This document shows positions 26,227 to 34,121 of a stretch of 64,000 nt of DNA, one piece after another. The notes under the pieces are model-generated. The model saw only the letters and a program-made list of their open reading frames with translations. It was not told where the DNA came from and ran no database searches. The first letter of the stretch is position 1; the number at the start of each line of letters is the position of its first letter. A program made the translations under genes and the position numbers. The stretch lies in the NCBI RefSeq assembly GCF_900109265.1, contig NZ_FNZM01000006.1:124001-188000 (forward strand). The letters run 5' to 3'. Origin of the DNA: Paraburkholderia tropica. GTDB taxonomy: Bacteria; Pseudomonadota; Gammaproteobacteria; Burkholderiales; Burkholderiaceae.

Positions 26227-27708
26227 ATGCCGTCTCGCCCGCCGCCGTTCCGCGCCAGCTCGCTGCGCATGCATTGCCTGCTCGCCGTCGCCGCGTTATG
26301 CGCGGGCGCGCTGAGCGGTTGCACGCTCTATCGCGCGCAGCCGCTGCCCGCCGCCGCGTCGATGACGACGCAGGACACCCTCGGCCACCTCCAGATCGAC
26401 CCGGCGAAAATGCCGCTGCCCGAACTGGCCGCGCAGCGTTTCGATCCGTCCGATGGCTTCGACATCGAAGAAGTCGCGATGCTCGCCGTCGCGAACAATC
26501 CCGATCTGAAGCTCGCGCGCGACGATCTCGGCATCGCGCAGGCGCAGGCTTTTTCCGCGGGTCTGCTGCCCGATCCGCAAATCGCGGTGTCGAGCGACTA
26601 TCCGGGCGCGCTCGGTCTGTCGCGCGCGTTCAGTTACGGTCTGAGCATGGACGTCATGGCGATCGTCACGCGCGGCGCCAACAAGCAAGCCGCCGACGCC
26701 ACCGTGCGCAAGACCGACCTCGGTCTGCTCTGGCAGGAGTGGCAGGTGATCGCGCAGGCGAAGCAGCTTTACGTGAAAACGCGCTTCCAGAACGACGCGC
26801 TGCCGCTGCTCGCGAAGCAGGCCGACCTCACGCAAACGCGTTACGAACGCATCGCGCACGCCGCGAGCGAGCACAACGTGACGGCCGATAGCGCGAGCGC
26901 CGCGCTCACCGCCAGCGAGGACGCGCGCAAGCAATACGCCGATCTGCTGCGCGCGCACGAGCAGACGCATCACGATCTGAACGCGCTGCTCGGCCTCGCG
27001 CCCGATGTCACGCTGCCGCTCGCCGACACGGCGCAAGCCGACCCCGCCGCCCCGCTCGCCGATGCCACGCTCGACGCCGCCGTCGCCGCGCTGCCGCAGC
27101 GCCGCCCCGATCTCATCGCGCTGCAGGCCGGTTACGAAGCGCAGGAGCAGAAATACCGCGCCGCGATTCTCAATCAGTTTCCGAGCCTCTCCGTGGGTTT
27201 CACGCGTCAGCGCGATACGTCGGAGATCTACACGAGCGGCTTCGCGATCAATCTCACGCTGCCCGTGTTCAATCGCAATCGCGGCAATATCGCCATCGAA
27301 CAGGCCACGCGCCAGCGGCTCGCCGACGAATACCGGACGCGTCTGGACACCGCCGCCGCCGATATCGCGCATCTGCGTGCCGACGATGCGATCGCCGCGC
27401 AGCAGCTCGCGCAGGACGAAGCCGCGCTGCCCGAACTCGACCGCGCCGCCGCGCACGCACAGGACGCCTACGCGCGTCACGACATCGCGCTCGGCCAGTA
27501 CGTCGATGCGCAGAGCGCGGCGCTCACGCGGCGTCTCGACGCCGCCACCGCGCGCGAGGCGCTCGCCGAACAGCGGATCGGTCTTCAGGCACTGCTCGGC
27601 AGTGCGATTCCCGATCCATACGGCTCATCCGCGCCGACGCGCGCCCCCGCACCCGCACCCGCGCAGCAAACCGGCAGCGCCCCCACCACTCTCACCGTTG
27701 CCCGTTGA
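26227..27708 (+). CDS. TolC-family outer-membrane efflux lipoprotein
   Basis: 493 aa outer-membrane factor of a tripartite pump. The signal peptide ends in a lipobox (LSGC at about residue 31), so the protein should be lipid-anchored. Two OEP repeats follow, with long alpha-helical coiled regions rich in Ala, Gln and Arg (LARDDLGIAQAQAFSAGLLPDPQIAV; RPDLIALQAGYEAQEQKYRAAILNQFPSLSVGF). The start ATG at 26227 is chosen over 26197 because GAGAA precedes it and the signal sequence is better proportioned. It is the first gene of an efflux operon; the adaptor starts five bases after its stop. Confidence 0.86.
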   Translation: MPSRPPPFRASSLRMHCLLAVAALCAGALSGCTLYRAQPLPAAASMTTQDTLGHLQIDPAKMPLPELAAQRFDPSDGFDIEEVAMLAVANNPDLKLARDDLGIAQAQAFSAGLLPDPQIAVSSDYPGALGLSRAFSYGLSMDVMAIVTRGANKQAADATVRKTDLGLLWQEWQVIAQAKQLYVKTRFQNDALPLLAKQADLTQTRYERIAHAASEHNVTADSASAALTASEDARKQYADLLRAHEQTHHDLNALLGLAPDVTLPLADTAQADPAAPLADATLDAAVAALPQRRPDLIALQAGYEAQEQKYRAAILNQFPSLSVGFTRQRDTSEIYTSGFAINLTLPVFNRNRGNIAIEQATRQRLADEYRTRLDTAAADIAHLRADDAIAAQQLAQDEAALPELDRAAAHAQDAYARHDIALGQYVDAQSAALTRRLDAATAREALAEQRIGLQALLGSAIPDPYGSSAPTRAPAPAPAQQTGSAPTTLTVAR

Positions 27709-27713
27709 TCCTC

Positions 27714-28856
27714 ATGGCCGACCGTCGATTTTTCTCCCGCACGCCGCTGCGTGCCACCGCCTGCGCGTGTTGCGCCGTGGCCGCGTTCGCCATCGGCGCG
27801 ACGCTGCTCACCGCCGCCCACGCCGATAACACCCCCGCCGCCGCCGACACGCCCGCGCCCTCCGCCGCCGTGCAGACCGTGCGCGTGACGCGCGGCGCGG
27901 TCTCGCAGACGCTCGTCGCCTACGGCACCGTCGCCGCGGCCGCCGCGAACGCCACCACGGTCAGCCTGCCGTATCTCGCGCGCGTGACGCGCGTGCTCGT
28001 GCAGCCGGGCCAGACCGTCGCGCGCGGTGCGCCGCTGTTCGTCGTGCAGGCCGATCCGAACGCCGTGATCGCCTGGACGCAGGCGCAAAGCTCGGCCACG
28101 CTCGCGCGCGGCGAACTCGCGCGCACGCAGTCGCTCTATCGCGACGGCCTCGCCACGCAATCGCAACTGGCCGCCGCGCAAAAGGCGCTCGACGACGCGC
28201 AGCAGGCGCTCGCCGCGCAGCACGCCACCGGCATTGCCGCGGGCGAGAATACGGTGACGGCGCCGGTCGCCGGCGTGATCGCGCAACTCACGGCCGCGCC
28301 TGGCGACCAGGTGCAGGCGGGCGCCGCGCTCGCGCAACTCGTCGCCGACAACCCGGCCAACGCCCACGCGACGAACGTCTCGCTCGGCGTCGAACCCGCC
28401 GAAGCGCTCACGCTGCATGCGGGCGACCGCGTCGTGCTGCGTCCGCTCGCGCCCGCGCTCGACGGTCTGCAAGCGCAAGGACGCATCGTGCTGGTCGGCG
28501 CGGCCATCGATGCGCAGAGCCAGCTCGTCAACGTCGGCGCCAACGTGCCGCTCGCGGGCACCGCCTTCCTGCCCGGCACGCGCGTGCGCGCCGATATCGA
28601 CACGCAAACCGGCATCTGGTGGAACGTGCCGCGCGCGGCCGTGCTGCAGGACGATCGCGGCCACTACGTCTATCAGATCGCGCCCGGCAACAAGGCGCAG
28701 CGCGTCAACGTCACGGTCAAGGTCGAGCACGGCAACGCCTACGGCGTGGACGGCGCGCTCGACGCCGCGCGTCCGCTCGTCGTCAGCGGCAACGACGAAC
28801 TCGAAGACGGCATGGCCGTGCGCCTCGCCCAGACGAAGCAAGGCGACGCGCAATGA
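27714..28856 (+). CDS. RND efflux periplasmic adaptor (HlyD/MFP family)
   Basis: 380 aa membrane fusion protein linking the inner-membrane pump to the TolC-like channel. An N-terminal signal peptide is followed by a biotinyl-lipoyl-like half-motif (VSLPYLARVTRVLVQPGQTVARGAPLFVVQ). Next come a short alpha-hairpin (residues about 125-175), the second half-motif (VTAPVAGVIAQLTAAPGDQVQAGAALAQLV) and beta-barrel domains. The start ATG at 27714 is preferred over an in-frame TTG at 27705. The stop overlaps the pump start as ATGA. The hairpin is short, as in adaptors that pair with lipoprotein-type outer-membrane factors. The substrate is undetermined. Confidence 0.88.
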   Translation: MADRRFFSRTPLRATACACCAVAAFAIGATLLTAAHADNTPAAADTPAPSAAVQTVRVTRGAVSQTLVAYGTVAAAAANATTVSLPYLARVTRVLVQPGQTVARGAPLFVVQADPNAVIAWTQAQSSATLARGELARTQSLYRDGLATQSQLAAAQKALDDAQQALAAQHATGIAAGENTVTAPVAGVIAQLTAAPGDQVQAGAALAQLVADNPANAHATNVSLGVEPAEALTLHAGDRVVLRPLAPALDGLQAQGRIVLVGAAIDAQSQLVNVGANVPLAGTAFLPGTRVRADIDTQTGIWWNVPRAAVLQDDRGHYVYQIAPGNKAQRVNVTVKVEHGNAYGVDGALDAARPLVVSGNDELEDGMAVRLAQTKQGDAQ

Positions 28857-31800
28857 CGTTCAGCCAATGGATGCAGCGGCATCGCCGCTCGCTGCTGTTC
28901 GTGATCGCGCTCGCCGCCGTCGCCGGTGCGCTGACCGCGCTGCGTTTGCCGATCTCGCTGTTCCCGAACGTGTCGTTTCCGCGCGCCGTGATTTCGCTCG
29001 ATGCGGGCGACCGTCCCGCCGAGCAGATGGCGACGCTCGTGACGATGCCCGTCGAAGAAGCGCTGCGCCGCGTGCCGAACGTGCGCGACGTCGAATCGCG
29101 CACGAGTCGCGGCGCGGCCGAAATCTCGCTGAATTTCGACTGGGGCACCGACATGGCGCAGGCCACGCTGCAGGCGCAGTCGGCCATCGCCGAGATCCTC
29201 GCGACGCTGCCGCCCGGTACTTCCATGCAGGTGCGCCGCATGGATCCGACCGTGTTTCCGGTGCTCGCGTACAGCCTCACCTCGCACAAGCAGTCGCTCG
29301 CGCAACTCTACGATCTCGCGCAGTTCCAGTTGCGGCCGCTGCTGTCGTCGGTGGCGGGCGTCGCGCGCGTGGACGTGACGGGCGGCGCGCGCGACGAGCT
29401 CGAAGTGGCCGTCGATCCGCAGCGCCTCGCGGCGTACAAGCTCTCGGTCGCCGACGTCTCGCGCGCCGTGGGCGCGGGCAATGTGCTGATGGCCACGGGC
29501 CGCATCGAGGATCACGACAAGCTCTATCTCGTCGTCGCCAATGCGGCGCTCGGCGGACTCGACGCGCTGAAGAACGTCGTGGTGTCGACGAACGCCGGCA
29601 ATCAGATCCGCCTCGGCGACATCGCCACGGTCACGCAAGGCACCGTGCCGCAGTGGATCCGCGTGACCGCCGACGGTCAGGATGCCGTACTGGTCAACGT
29701 GTACCAGCAGCCCGGCGCGAACAGCGTGGCGATGGCGCAGGCGATCCGCGACCGGCTCGCCGCGTTCGACACGCAGATGCCGCCCGGCGTGAAGCTCGCG
29801 AACTGGTACGACCAGAGCGAACTCGTGGTCGCCTCGGCCACCAGCGTGCGCGATGCAATCATGATCGGCGTGGTGCTCGCCGCGCTCACGCTGTTCGTGT
29901 TCCTGCGCAACGTGAAGATCACGCTGATCGCCGTCGCGCTCGTGCCGATCGTGATGGCCGCGACCATCCTGCTGCTCGACGTGTTCGGCATGGGCTTCAA
30001 CATCATGACGCTCGGCGGCATGGCGGCGGCCGTCGGTCTCGTGATCGACGACGCCATCGTGATGATCGAGCACATCGCGCGGCGCATGCGCGAAGCGGGC
30101 GCGCACGCGTTTCATGGCCGCGTGATGAGCGCGGCGCTCGAATTCACGCGCCCGCTCGCGGGTTCGTCGGCGGCCACGCTCATCATCTTCGTGCCGCTCG
30201 CGTTTCTCTCGGGCGTGACGGGGGCCTTTTTCAAGGCGCTTTCGGTGACGATGGCCAGCGCCCTCTTCATCTCCTTCCTCGTCACGTGGCTCGCGATTCC
30301 GATTCTGTGCGACCGCTGGCTCACCGCGAAAGACGCCGAAGAACATCGCGAGACGCGTTTCGCCGCGTGGCTCAACCGCGGCTATGCGCGCCTCGTCGCA
30401 CGCGTGAGCCTGCGTCCGGTCTGGGTGCTCGCGCTGATCGTGCCGCTCGCGGCTCTGTCGGCGCTCGCCTTCACGCGCGTCGGCAGCGGTTTCATGCCGT
30501 CGATGGACGAAGGCGGTTTCGTGCTCGACTACCACACGCGCCCCGGCACCTCGATCACGGAAACCGACCGCCTGATGCAACAGATCGAGGCGATCATCCG
30601 CGCGAATCCGAACGTGGCGACCTATTCGCGTCGCACCGGCGCAGGCCTCGGCGGCGACCTCAACGAGCCGAACAAGGGCGACTTCTTCGTGCGCCTGAAG
30701 TCGGGCAATCGCGAGCCGATCGACACGGTGATGGAGGAAATCCGCTCGAAGGTCGACACCCAGGTGCCGGGCGTAAGCGTCGAACTCGCGCAGCTCATGG
30801 AAGACCTGATCGGCGACCTCACGGCCGTGCCGCAGCCCGTGCAGATCAAGATCTATTCCGACGACCAGACCGTGCTCGACGCCACGGCGCAGAAAGTGGC
30901 CGCGCGCATCGGCAAGATCAACGGCATCGTCGACGTGAACGACGGCATCAATCCCGCCGGCGACGCCATCGACCTGCGCATTCGCCCCGACGCGGCCGCC
31001 GCGCAGGGCATGGACCCGCAGGCGATCGCGCAGCAGGTCGCCGATCTGCTCGACGGCAACGTGGCCACGCAGTACCAGAGCGGGCCGAAGAGCATCGGCG
31101 TGCGCGTGCGTGCGCAAGGCGCGCTGCAGATGACCGACACCGAACTCGCGCGCCTGCCGCTGCGTGCGCCCGACGGCCATATGTTCGCGCTCTCGCGCGT
31201 CGCCGCGCCCGTGCACGTGAGCGGCCAGCCCGAAATCAGCCGCGACAATCTCAAGCGCATGGTGGCCGTGACGGCGCGCATCGACGGCCGCGATCTCGGC
31301 TCGACCATCGCCGACGTGCAGCTCGCGCTGGCCGATCCCGCGCTGCTGCCGCAAGGCGTCTATTACGAACTCGGCGGCCTGTATCAGCAGCAGCAGATCG
31401 CGTTCAAGGGGCTGATGGCCGTGTTCGGCGCGGCGGTCGCGCTGGTGTTCGGGCTGCTGCTGTTCCTCTACGAACGCTTTCGCGTGGCGCTGGCCGTGAT
31501 GGCCATGCCGCTGCTCGCGACCGGCGCGGTGTTCGTCGGCCTCTGGATCACGGGCATCGAGCTCAATATCTCGGCGATGATGGGCATGACTATGATCATC
31601 GGCATCGTGACCGAAGTGGCGATCTTCTATGTCTCCGAATTCCAGGGCCTCGTGCGCGACGACGGCCTGCCGCTCGACGAGGCGTTGCAGGCCGCCGGAC
31701 GCAATCGCCTGCGCCCGATCGCGATGACGACGATCGCCGCGATTCTCGCGCTGCTGCCGCTCGCCTTCGCGCTCGGACAGGGTTCCGCGATGCAGCAACC

Positions 31801-31954
31801 GCTGGCCGTCGCGATCATTTCCGGGCTGATCGTGCAGATGCCGCTGGTGCTGCTGGTGCTGCCCGCGCTGCTGCGCCTGCTGCTCGGCGGCGGCAAGTCC
31901 GACGGCAAGCCGGACGGCCCCACCCGCGCCGTCACGAAGCCGGAACACGAATGA
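28853..31954 (+). CDS. RND-family efflux permease (AcrB/MdtB-like)
   Basis: 1033 aa inner-membrane proton/drug antiporter with twelve helices and two large periplasmic loops. The start ATG at 28853 overlaps the adaptor stop by four bases. Helix 4 holds GLVIDDAIVMIEHI, with the adjacent aspartates of the proton relay seen in hydrophobic-amphiphilic exporters, not the DFG...DGAVV pattern of CzcA metal pumps. GTSMQVRRMDPTVFPVLAYSL in the porter domain and ALFISFLVTWLAIPIL in helix 6 are typical. The operon continues, after 106 bp, with a two-component system, which probably controls pump expression. The substrate is unknown. Confidence 0.9.
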   Translation: MTFSQWMQRHRRSLLFVIALAAVAGALTALRLPISLFPNVSFPRAVISLDAGDRPAEQMATLVTMPVEEALRRVPNVRDVESRTSRGAAEISLNFDWGTDMAQATLQAQSAIAEILATLPPGTSMQVRRMDPTVFPVLAYSLTSHKQSLAQLYDLAQFQLRPLLSSVAGVARVDVTGGARDELEVAVDPQRLAAYKLSVADVSRAVGAGNVLMATGRIEDHDKLYLVVANAALGGLDALKNVVVSTNAGNQIRLGDIATVTQGTVPQWIRVTADGQDAVLVNVYQQPGANSVAMAQAIRDRLAAFDTQMPPGVKLANWYDQSELVVASATSVRDAIMIGVVLAALTLFVFLRNVKITLIAVALVPIVMAATILLLDVFGMGFNIMTLGGMAAAVGLVIDDAIVMIEHIARRMREAGAHAFHGRVMSAALEFTRPLAGSSAATLIIFVPLAFLSGVTGAFFKALSVTMASALFISFLVTWLAIPILCDRWLTAKDAEEHRETRFAAWLNRGYARLVARVSLRPVWVLALIVPLAALSALAFTRVGSGFMPSMDEGGFVLDYHTRPGTSITETDRLMQQIEAIIRANPNVATYSRRTGAGLGGDLNEPNKGDFFVRLKSGNREPIDTVMEEIRSKVDTQVPGVSVELAQLMEDLIGDLTAVPQPVQIKIYSDDQTVLDATAQKVAARIGKINGIVDVNDGINPAGDAIDLRIRPDAAAAQGMDPQAIAQQVADLLDGNVATQYQSGPKSIGVRVRAQGALQMTDTELARLPLRAPDGHMFALSRVAAPVHVSGQPEISRDNLKRMVAVTARIDGRDLGSTIADVQLALADPALLPQGVYYELGGLYQQQQIAFKGLMAVFGAAVALVFGLLLFLYERFRVALAVMAMPLLATGAVFVGLWITGIELNISAMMGMTMIIGIVTEVAIFYVSEFQGLVRDDGLPLDEALQAAGRNRLRPIAMTTIAAILALLPLAFALGQGSAMQQPLAVAIISGLIVQMPLVLLVLPALLRLLLGGGKSDGKPDGPTRAVTKPEHE

Positions 31955-32060
31955 GCGGCGAAAGCGCGACGAAAGCGCACCGAATGAGGGACAATCGCTC
32001 ATCGCGCTGCACGCCACGCCGCACCACTCACTGCGCATTCAAGCGAACTGGAGCCCCACG

Positions 32061-32723
32061 ATGCGTCTGCTACTGATCGAAGACGACGAAATGATCGGCG
32101 AACCCGTGTTCGACACGCTGCGCCGCGAAGGCCATGCGGTCGACTGGGCCAAGGACGGCCGCGAGGCCGAGCTGTCGCTCGCCAACGACGTCTACGACCT
32201 CGTGCTGCTCGACCTCGGCTTGCCGAAGAAAGACGGCGTGACCGTGCTCGCCGCCTACCGCAAGCGCGGCGGCGAAGCGCCTGTGCTGATCCTCACCGCG
32301 CGCGACAGCGTGACCGACCGCGTAGCCGGGCTCGACGCGGGCGCCGACGACTACCTCGTCAAGCCCTTCGATCTCGACGAACTCGCCGCCCGCGTGCGCG
32401 CGCTGCTGCGCCGGCGCACCGGACGCAAGCAGCCCGTCTACACCCACGGCGACCTCGCGCTCGACCCCGCCGCGCACGAAGTCACCCAGGCGGGCGCGCC
32501 GGTCGCGCTCGTGCCGCGCGAATTCGCGCTGCTGCACGTGCTGATCGAAGAACCCGCGCGCGTGTTCACCAAGGCCGAACTCGAAGAACGCATCTACGGC
32601 TGGGGCGAGGAAGTGGGCAGCAACACCATCGAAGTGCATGTGCACAGCTTGCGCCGCAAGATCGGCGCGGAGCAGATCGTCACGGTGCGCGGCGTCGGTT
32701 ATCGCCTCAAGAGGGCTGAATGA
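32061..32723 (+). CDS. OmpR/QseB-type response regulator
   Basis: 220 aa. The receiver domain has the acidic pocket (IEDDE), phospho-acceptor Asp in LVLLDLGLPKKDG, Thr in LILTARD and Lys in LVKPFDLDEL. A winged-helix DNA-binding domain of OmpR type follows (LVPREFALLHVLIEEPARVFTKAELEERIYGWGEEVGSNTIEVHVHSLRRKIG). The ribosome site GGAG precedes the ATG. The stop overlaps the kinase start as ATGA. It lies 106 bp after an RND pump on the same strand, a common arrangement in which the pair senses pump-relevant stress and activates the pump genes. It is similar to the QseB/PmrA/CopR class; the exact stimulus is unknown. Confidence 0.93.
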   Translation: MRLLLIEDDEMIGEPVFDTLRREGHAVDWAKDGREAELSLANDVYDLVLLDLGLPKKDGVTVLAAYRKRGGEAPVLILTARDSVTDRVAGLDAGADDYLVKPFDLDELAARVRALLRRRTGRKQPVYTHGDLALDPAAHEVTQAGAPVALVPREFALLHVLIEEPARVFTKAELEERIYGWGEEVGSNTIEVHVHSLRRKIGAEQIVTVRGVGYRLKRAE

Positions 32724-34081
32724 ATTCGATCCGGCGGCGGCTGCTGGGCTGGCTGATCTGCGGATTCGCCGCGGCCTCGGCGATCGCGGGACTCGCGATC
32801 TTCCACACGGCGCGCAACGAGGCGAGCGAACTGTTCGACTATGAATTGCGCGCGGTGGCGCTGTCGCTGCCGCTGAACCTGCGCACAGGCCACGGCGCGG
32901 CGCAGGATCAACAGCCCGACATGCAGGGCATCGCCGACGATCGCATTCTCATCGACATCTGGGACCGCGACGGCGCGCCCATTTATCACTCGACGCAAGA
33001 CCCGCCGCTGCCGCGCAATCCCGTGGGTTTTCACGTGATCGAGCGCGCCGAAACGCATTGGCGCACCTTCGGCGTGCAGCAGGCCGACCGCTTCGTGCAG
33101 GTCGCGCAGCCGATCTCCGTGCGCGAACAGCTCGCGCTGCAACTGGCGCTGCATACGCTCTGGCCGCTTGCGCTGCTGGTGCCGGTCGCCATCGTGCTCG
33201 TGCTGCTGGTGGTGGCGCGCGGCCTCGCGCCGGTCGGCGCGCTGTCCGCGCTGCTCGCCGCGCGTTCGTCGACCATGCTCGGACCGCTCAAGCTCGACGG
33301 CTCGGTGCCGATCGAATTGCGCCCGCTCGTGGAAGCGCTCAACGACCTGCTCGCGCGTCTGAATACGGCGTCGCAGGCGCAGCGCACTTTCATCGCCGAC
33401 GCCGCGCACGAATTGCGCTCGCCGCTCGCGGCGCTCAAGCTGCAACTCCAGGCCGCGCTGCGCGACGGCACGCTCACGGGCGAGCCGCAAACGACCGAGC
33501 GCATCGCCACGCGCCTGAACCGCCTGATCCGCCTCGTGCAGCAATTGCTGACGCTCGCGCGCGAGGACGCGCAGCCGGAACTGCCGGTGGCGGCCGTGAG
33601 TCTGCGCCGCCTGAGCGAGCAGGCGATCGGCGACTTCTCGCTGCTCGCCGAGGACAAGCACATCGATCTCGGGCTGGAAGTGCGCCCGCCCGTGACCGAG
33701 GACGACGCCTGCAACGTGGCCGCCGATCCGCACGGTCTCGCCACGCTGCTGAACAATCTGATCGACAACGCGATCCGCTACACGCCGCCCGGCGGGCGCA
33801 TCGACCTCGTGCTCACGCGCACGGGCGAGCGCCTGGGTTTCGAGGTCGTCGACAACGGGCCGGGCATTCCCGAAGAACACCTGGGCCGCGTGCTCGACCG
33901 CTTCTATCGCGGCAATCACGTGCCCGGCACCGGCAGCGGCCTCGGGCTGTCGATCGCGATGCGCATCGCGCAGCGTCACGATCTCACGCTCGTGCTGCGC
34001 AACAACTCCGGCGGCCAGGGCCTGACCGCCGCCGTCGACGGCTTGCGCGCGCAGGAAAGCCTGGCCGCCGTGCGCGCCTGA
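32720..34081 (+). CDS. sensor histidine kinase (QseC-like)
   Basis: 453 aa inner-membrane kinase. Helix 1 is at about residues 8-28. A periplasmic sensor of about 120 residues carries the 2CSK_N-like pattern (ALSLPLNLRTG...IWDRDGAPIYHSTQ; VAQPISVREQLA). Helix 2 is LHTLWPLALLVPVAIVLVLLVVA. HisKA has the H-box FIADAAHELRSPLAALKLQLQAAL. The ATPase domain has N-box LLNNLIDNAIRYTPPGG, G1 DNGPGIP and G2 GSGLGLSIA. It is co-translated with the response regulator and convergent with the ZnuD-like receptor downstream. The signal is unknown. Confidence 0.92.
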   Translation: MNSIRRRLLGWLICGFAAASAIAGLAIFHTARNEASELFDYELRAVALSLPLNLRTGHGAAQDQQPDMQGIADDRILIDIWDRDGAPIYHSTQDPPLPRNPVGFHVIERAETHWRTFGVQQADRFVQVAQPISVREQLALQLALHTLWPLALLVPVAIVLVLLVVARGLAPVGALSALLAARSSTMLGPLKLDGSVPIELRPLVEALNDLLARLNTASQAQRTFIADAAHELRSPLAALKLQLQAALRDGTLTGEPQTTERIATRLNRLIRLVQQLLTLAREDAQPELPVAAVSLRRLSEQAIGDFSLLAEDKHIDLGLEVRPPVTEDDACNVAADPHGLATLLNNLIDNAIRYTPPGGRIDLVLTRTGERLGFEVVDNGPGIPEEHLGRVLDRFYRGNHVPGTGSGLGLSIAMRIAQRHDLTLVLRNNSGGQGLTAAVDGLRAQESLAAVRA

Positions 34082-34121
34082 CGTTGCGTTCGACGTCGCG
34101 CGCGCGGCCAGGCCCAGCGCG

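Noticed and set aside
28853..31954. Assignment of the RND pump as a CzcA-type heavy-metal exporter
   Set aside because: Helix 4 has IDDAIVMIEH, the double-Asp form of drug exporters, not the DGAVV form of CzcA. The neighbouring zinc receptor is a separate convergent unit with its own Zur box.
28417..32076. 1219-codon plus-strand frame and a 1099-codon minus-strand frame (28739-32038) over the RND pump
   Set aside because: The pump frame itself has all family motifs. The other two give low-complexity Arg/Ala/His-rich translations and are shadows.
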